From Flavobacteriaceae bacterium (GTDB taxonomy: Bacteria > Bacteroidota > Bacteroidia > Flavobacteriales > Flavobacteriaceae), in assembly GCA_003511845.1 (NCBI GenBank), contig DOIV01000187.1:1-11932 (forward strand): DNA of 11,932 nt. The letters run 5' to 3'. The notes beneath the pieces were generated by a model, which was given only the letters and a program-made list of their open reading frames with translations, had not been told where the DNA came from and searched no databases. Below are positions 9,136-11,932 of the stretch, one piece after another (the stretch's first letter is position 1; every line of letters begins with the position of its first letter). A program made the position numbers and the translations under genes.

Positions 9136-9462
9136 ATGGCAACAGATGAAAAATTTACAAGTTTAAAAGAATTTTACCCTTTTTATTTAACAGAACATAG
9201 TAACTCTACTTCTAGAATTTTGCATTTTATTGGTACAGGCCTTGTAATTCTACTGCTAATTTCTACACTTTTCACTCAGGTTTGGTCTAGGTTGTGGTTT
9301 ATTCCGGTAATAGGTTACGGATTTGCTTGGGTTGGTCATTTCTTTTTCGAAAAAAATAAACCAGCTACTTTTCAATATCCTTTTTACAGCTTAACATCCG
9401 ACTTTATTTTGTTTTGGCACTTGTTGATTGGTAAAGAGAAATTTGTGCCTTTAATAAAATAA
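9136..9462 (+). CDS. DUF962 / Mpo1-like small membrane protein
   Basis: This belongs to the DUF962 family, whose yeast member Mpo1 is an Fe(II)-dependent dioxygenase in alpha-oxidation of 2-hydroxy fatty acids. Bacterial members are mostly uncharacterised. At 108 residues it is a typical short bacterial form. Diagnostic patterns are FYPFYLTEHSNSTSR (13-27) with His21, LHFIGT with His30, GYGFAWVGHFFFEKNKPATF (60-79) with His68, and YPFYSLTSDF (81-90). The conserved histidines His21, His30 and His68 are candidate metal ligands, with a further His95. Two to three hydrophobic segments (about 31-47, 53-71, 86-98) indicate membrane insertion. It follows the HMG-CoA lyase by 54 bp on the same strand and may share its transcript. 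An enzymatic role here is inferred from the yeast protein only. Confidence 0.85.
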   Translation: MATDEKFTSLKEFYPFYLTEHSNSTSRILHFIGTGLVILLLISTLFTQVWSRLWFIPVIGYGFAWVGHFFFEKNKPATFQYPFYSLTSDFILFWHLLIGKEKFVPLIK

Positions 9463-9479
9463 ATTAAAAGAGAATTAAA

Positions 9480-9517
9480 AAACCACTTCTACCTTAAAAA
9501 TAAAGCAAAAGTGGTTT
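9480..9517 (-). terminator. Intrinsic-type terminator for the acyl-CoA dehydrogenase gene
   Basis: AAACCACTT (9480-9488) and AAGTGGTTT (9509-9517) form a perfect 9-bp stem around a 20-nt loop. On the minus strand the stem is followed by a T-rich run (complement of the A-rich 9472-9482). This fits an intrinsic terminator for the leftward gene ending at 9548. The large loop lowers certainty. On the plus strand there is no T tract after the stem, but the hairpin could still slow read-through from the DUF962 side. Confidence 0.6.
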
Positions 9518-9539
9518 GCATAATTATTTGAGTTATGCA
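9517..9539. repeat. Second inverted repeat in the convergent gene junction
   Basis: TGCATAA (9517-9523) and TTATGCA (9533-9539) form a perfect 7-bp stem with a 9-nt loop, directly abutting the previous hairpin. It begins just 8 nt beyond the acyl-CoA dehydrogenase stop codon. No strong T tract follows on either strand. It may help define the 3' end of the leftward transcript. Confidence 0.5.
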
Positions 9540-9547
9540 TTTAACTT

Positions 9548-11362
9548 TTAGAAACAGTAACGGTTCTCTTTGGTTACTTTATCAGCAATAATATTTCTCA
9601 ATTCTATGATATTTGGCATATTATTATATTTGATATATCGTTTTAAGCCCATTAACATCATACGTTGTTCATCGCCTTCTGCAAAAGAAATTATTGAATG
9701 CTTTCCTGCAGTTTCAATAACATCAATAGCATAGAATAGGTTTAATTTAGCCATTGCTATTTGCTCTTTTACAGCATCTTCACCATTCTTTTTGGCTAAT
9801 TTTTCAGCACGTAATAGTGCAGATTCAGCCATGTAAATTTGAATCAAAATATCAGAAGATGCTAACATTAGTTGTTGTTGCTCATCAATTTTTTCTCCAT
9901 ATTTTTGTAGTACTGCACTTGCAACCATTAAGAATAACTTCTTCAAATTTTTAATGATGTGTTTTTCTTCTGCAAATAAAATAGAAGAATCGATAACATC
10001 GAAAGAAGGTATACTTGTTAATTCAGAGGCAACAGCAGTTGCAGGGCCTAATAAATCAACATGACCCTTCATTGCTTTTTTAATTAGCATACCAATACTT
10101 AGCATTCTGTTAATCTCATTTGTACCTTCGTAGATACGAGCAATACGAGCATCACGCCAAGCAGATTCTATTGGAGTTTCTTCAGAGAAGCCCATACCAC
10201 CAAAAATTTGAATACCTTCATCAGTACATTTCTGAACATGTTCAGAAACAGCTACTTTCAAAATAGAACATTCTATAGCATATTCTTCAACACCTTTTAA
10301 TTCAGCTTCTTGATGTGTATCCTTTCCGTTATTGCTTCTTAATTCAATTCTGTCTTCAATATTTTTTGCTGCTCTATAACTTGCAGATTCACCAACCCAA
10401 CAATTGGTAGACATTTCAGCAATTTTTTGTCTGATAGCTCCAAATTTTATAATAGGTGTTTTAAATTGCTTGCGTTCATTCGCATATTTAACAGATTCTG
10501 TAATTACTCTACGCTCTGCATCTAAACAAGCCGCCGCTAATTTAATACGACCTATGTTTAAGGCATTCATTGCAATTTTGAATCCGTTACCTCTTGTAGA
10601 AAGCATATTTTCTACAGGTACTTTTGTGTTTTCATAAAACACTTGACGTGTAGAAGAAGCACGGATACCTAATTTATGTTCTTCTTCACCCATGGTAATC
10701 CCGTTAGGGCTGTTTTTGTCATATTCAACAATAAAACCAGTAATGTTTTTATCATCTTCAATTCTTGCAAATACAATCATTAAATTACAGAAACCTGCAT
10801 TAGAAATCCACATTTTATTACCAGTAATGCTATAATATTTTCCGTCATCAGATAAAACAGCTTTTGTCTTTCCAGAATTTGCATCACTACCTGCTGTTGG
10901 CTCTGTCAAACAATAAGAACCCATCCATTCACCCGATGCTAATTTTGGTACATATTTTTTCTTTTGTTCTTCGGTTCCATATAAGGTAATTGGCATGGTG
11001 CCAATACCAGTATGTGCACCAAAAGCGGTACTGAAAGAACCTGTAGCTCCAGAAATATAATCACAAGTTAACATGGTTGAAACAAAACCCATACCCATTC
11101 CTCCATATTCTTCAGGTACAGAAACACTCAAAAAGCCCATTTCACCTGCTTTTTTCATTAATTCTTCTGTTAAAGCATAATCTTTTTGTTCAAAACGTGC
11201 TTTATGAGGCCAAATTTCCCGATCAACAAATTCGATGAGAGATTCTTTCATCATGATTTGATCTTCGGTGAAATCTTCGGGTGTAAAAATATCTTCACAG
11301 TCTATTTCTCTTACTAGAAATTGTCCGCCTCTTAGTAGTTGTTTGTTTGTTTCTGTACTCAT
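9548..11362 (-). CDS. Acyl-CoA dehydrogenase with C-terminal extension (VLCAD/ACAD9-like layout)
   Basis: This FAD enzyme would oxidise acyl-CoA to trans-2-enoyl-CoA, the first step of beta-oxidation. At 604 residues it exceeds the ~380-residue short/medium-chain dehydrogenases and resembles the longer VLCAD type, with an extra helical C-terminal domain (about 450-604). The N-terminal domain holds VPEEYGG (82-88). The middle domain holds YCLTEPTAGSDA (150-161) and WISNAG (185-190) for FAD and substrate. The C-terminal helical domain holds NIGRIKLAAACLDAERR (269-285), QIFGGMGF (385-392) and RIYEGTNEINRM (409-420), with Glu412 the likely catalytic base by analogy with VLCAD. ATG 11362 gives a normal start. 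The thiolase lies upstream on the same strand across a 261-bp repeat-bearing spacer. Chain-length preference is inferred from domain layout. Confidence 0.94.
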   Translation of the reverse strand: MSTETNKQLLRGGQFLVREIDCEDIFTPEDFTEDQIMMKESLIEFVDREIWPHKARFEQKDYALTEELMKKAGEMGFLSVSVPEEYGGMGMGFVSTMLTCDYISGATGSFSTAFGAHTGIGTMPITLYGTEEQKKKYVPKLASGEWMGSYCLTEPTAGSDANSGKTKAVLSDDGKYYSITGNKMWISNAGFCNLMIVFARIEDDKNITGFIVEYDKNSPNGITMGEEEHKLGIRASSTRQVFYENTKVPVENMLSTRGNGFKIAMNALNIGRIKLAAACLDAERRVITESVKYANERKQFKTPIIKFGAIRQKIAEMSTNCWVGESASYRAAKNIEDRIELRSNNGKDTHQEAELKGVEEYAIECSILKVAVSEHVQKCTDEGIQIFGGMGFSEETPIESAWRDARIARIYEGTNEINRMLSIGMLIKKAMKGHVDLLGPATAVASELTSIPSFDVIDSSILFAEEKHIIKNLKKLFLMVASAVLQKYGEKIDEQQQLMLASSDILIQIYMAESALLRAEKLAKKNGEDAVKEQIAMAKLNLFYAIDVIETAGKHSIISFAEGDEQRMMLMGLKRYIKYNNMPNIIELRNIIADKVTKENRYCF

Positions 11363-11409
11363 TACCTGTTTTTTTTCTTATTAATATACTCTAGAATTAC
11401 ACCCCTAAA

Positions 11410-11425
11410 GTCCCCTCAAGGGGAC
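11410..11425. repeat. Perfect palindrome GTCCCCT-CA-AGGGGAC
   Basis: GTCCCCT (11410-11416) and AGGGGAC (11419-11425) form a 7-bp GC-rich stem with a 2-nt centre, striking in this AT-rich background. The flank reads ACACCCCTAAA just before it. Similar CCCCT...AGGGG palindromes are, as I recall, common in intergenic regions of Flavobacteriia, so this is likely one copy of a dispersed element. Confidence 0.75.
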
Positions 11426-11465
11426 AATACTGGAATAACACTTCATTTTAGTTTTTATATTTACT

Positions 11466-11478
11466 CTCCCCTTTGAGG
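11466..11478. repeat. Diverged inverted copy of the CCCCT/AGGGG motif
   Basis: CTCCCCTTTGAGG reads on the minus strand as CCTCAAAGGGGAG, closely matching CCCTCAAGGGGAC of the palindrome 41 bp to the left. The two lie in opposite orientation and may bound one small element of about 80 bp (11400-11480). Confidence 0.5.
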
Positions 11479-11505
11479 AAATATCTAGCTATAGTTCTGT
11501 TTCTT

Positions 11506-11539
11506 GTCTTGATTCTTGGGTCTTTTAGTCTTGATTCTT
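11506..11539. repeat. Short direct repeat GTCTTGATTCTT, 22-bp period
   Basis: The 12-mer GTCTTGATTCTT occurs exactly at 11506-11517 and 11528-11539. A shorter copy, TGATTCTT, is at 11560-11567. The tract 11500-11570 is rich in TTCTT units. It lies inside the spacer between thiolase and acyl-CoA dehydrogenase and looks like decayed tandem or dispersed repeat sequence. No coding potential is visible. Confidence 0.65.
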
Positions 11540-11546
11540 ACTTAAG

Positions 11547-11565
11547 GAATTAGCTCCGCTGATTC
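11547..11565. repeat. Imperfect inverted repeat GAATTAGC/GCTGATTC
   Basis: GAATTAGC (11547-11554) and GCTGATTC (11558-11565) pair over 8 positions with one G-T wobble around a 3-nt loop. Weaker A-T pairing continues outward. It sits at the end of the TTCTT-rich repeat tract. No T tract makes it a clear terminator in either direction. Confidence 0.45.
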
Positions 11566-11588
11566 TTTTCTTAAATTCGTTCTTGCTA

Positions 11589-11611
11589 TCTGCATTTTTA
11601 TAAAATGCAGA
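11589..11611. repeat. Perfect 10-bp hairpin downstream of the thiolase gene
   Basis: TCTGCATTTT (11589-11598) and AAAATGCAGA (11602-11611) form a perfect stem with a 3-nt loop. It begins 12 nt beyond the thiolase stop codon, read on the minus strand. It could be the thiolase 3' end or an attenuator between the two beta-oxidation genes. It has no U tract after it, so it is not a classical intrinsic terminator. Confidence 0.65.
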
Positions 11612-11623
11612 GCAAAAATCTCT

Positions 11624-11932
11624 TTATTTCAAGAATTCATAAACTCCTGCTGCTCCTTGTCCCGTACCCACACACATCGTAACTACACCATATTTGTTTT
11701 TACGTCTTCGCATTTCATTGAATAGTTGTACTGATAATTTTGCACCAGTACATCCTAATGGGTGTCCCATAGCAATGGCTCCACCGTTTACATTTACGAT
11801 GTCTCCATTAAGACCTAATTCATTTATTACTGCAATAGACTGAGAAGCAAATGCTTCATTCAATTCAAATAAATCGATATCTTTTACAGTTAATCCTGCT
11901 CTTTTTAATGCTTTTGGTACTGCTGCAACTGG
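11624..11932 (-). CDS. Thiolase, acetyl-CoA C-acyltransferase (partial, N-terminus outside window)
   Basis: This would cleave 3-ketoacyl-CoA with CoA to acetyl-CoA and a shortened acyl-CoA, the last step of beta-oxidation; thiolases can also run in the synthetic direction. About 102 C-terminal residues of a usual ~390-400 are visible. The frame is open to the window edge, with [14 protein letters not shown] as its first residues. It holds the active-site [21 protein letters not shown] with the catalytic histidine in GHP, and [13 protein letters not shown] with the second catalytic cysteine. The protein ends normally at EFLK. Because it is cut, a degradative FadA type and a biosynthetic AtoB type cannot be firmly separated. 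Its neighbour, an acyl-CoA dehydrogenase, favours degradation. An enoyl-CoA hydratase/3-hydroxyacyl-CoA dehydrogenase gene would be expected upstream, outside the window. Confidence 0.95.
   Translation of the reverse strand, partial: PVAAVPKALKRAGLTVKDIDLFELNEAFASQSIAVINELGLNGDIVNVNGGAIAMGHPLGCTGAKLSVQLFNEMRRRKNKYGVVTMCVGTGQGAAGVYEFLK

Noticed and set aside
9754..10637. Two short plus-strand open frames opposite the acyl-CoA dehydrogenase gene (9754-9954 and 10404-10637)
   Set aside because: They are the reverse side of a well-conserved dehydrogenase and show no domain or start context of their own.
11400..11570. A CRISPR array or attachment site in the repeat-rich spacer
   Set aside because: The repeats are 7-12 bp with irregular spacing and there are no regular spacers, no tRNA gene and no integrase nearby.

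Overview
The window is a stretch of AT-rich chromosome from a member of Bacteroidota, most likely class Flavobacteriia. Three things point there: the low G+C (about one third by eye), the gene families (a ~1,480-residue TamB, the Bacteroidota form of HMG-CoA lyase, a 604-residue acyl-CoA dehydrogenase next to a thiolase), and promoter-like TAnnTTTG boxes lying very close to start codons instead of Shine-Dalgarno sequences. The content is mainly housekeeping and metabolic. I see no phage, insertion sequence, CRISPR array, defence locus or RNA gene.

Layout. 1-746 (-) is the N-terminal part of tsaD (tRNA t6A37 synthesis), cut by the window edge. It is divergent from tamB (about 800-5302, +), a giant envelope protein for outer-membrane biogenesis or lipid transport. 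A 165-bp gap follows, then the glycolytic pair pfkA-gapA (5468-7463, +), closed by a clear intrinsic terminator at 7486-7511. Next come a LysE/RhtB-type exporter (7574-8194), an HMG-CoA lyase-like enzyme (8227-9081) and a small DUF962/Mpo1-like membrane protein (9136-9462), all on +. Two hairpins at 9480-9539 separate these from a convergent acyl-CoA dehydrogenase (9548-11362, -). Upstream of it, on the same strand, is the C-terminal end of a thiolase (11624-11932, cut by the window edge). The two beta-oxidation genes are separated by 261 bp containing palindromes and short direct repeats.

How the genes work together. PfkA and GapA are two steps of glycolysis and are probably co-transcribed. 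The acyl-CoA dehydrogenase and thiolase catalyse the first and last steps of beta-oxidation. HMG-CoA lyase feeds acetyl-CoA and acetoacetate from leucine breakdown, and DUF962 proteins related to yeast Mpo1 are linked to 2-hydroxy fatty-acid alpha-oxidation. The right half therefore has a loose acyl-CoA theme, although no single operon covers it.

The points most worth checking are the start of tamB, where the expected basic N-terminus is encoded in frame upstream of any ATG/GTG/TTG codon; the repeat-rich spacer between thiolase and acyl-CoA dehydrogenase; the Glu-to-Asp change at a catalytic position of the HMG-CoA lyase; and a near-leaderless promoter for that gene. I found no convincing undescribed system.
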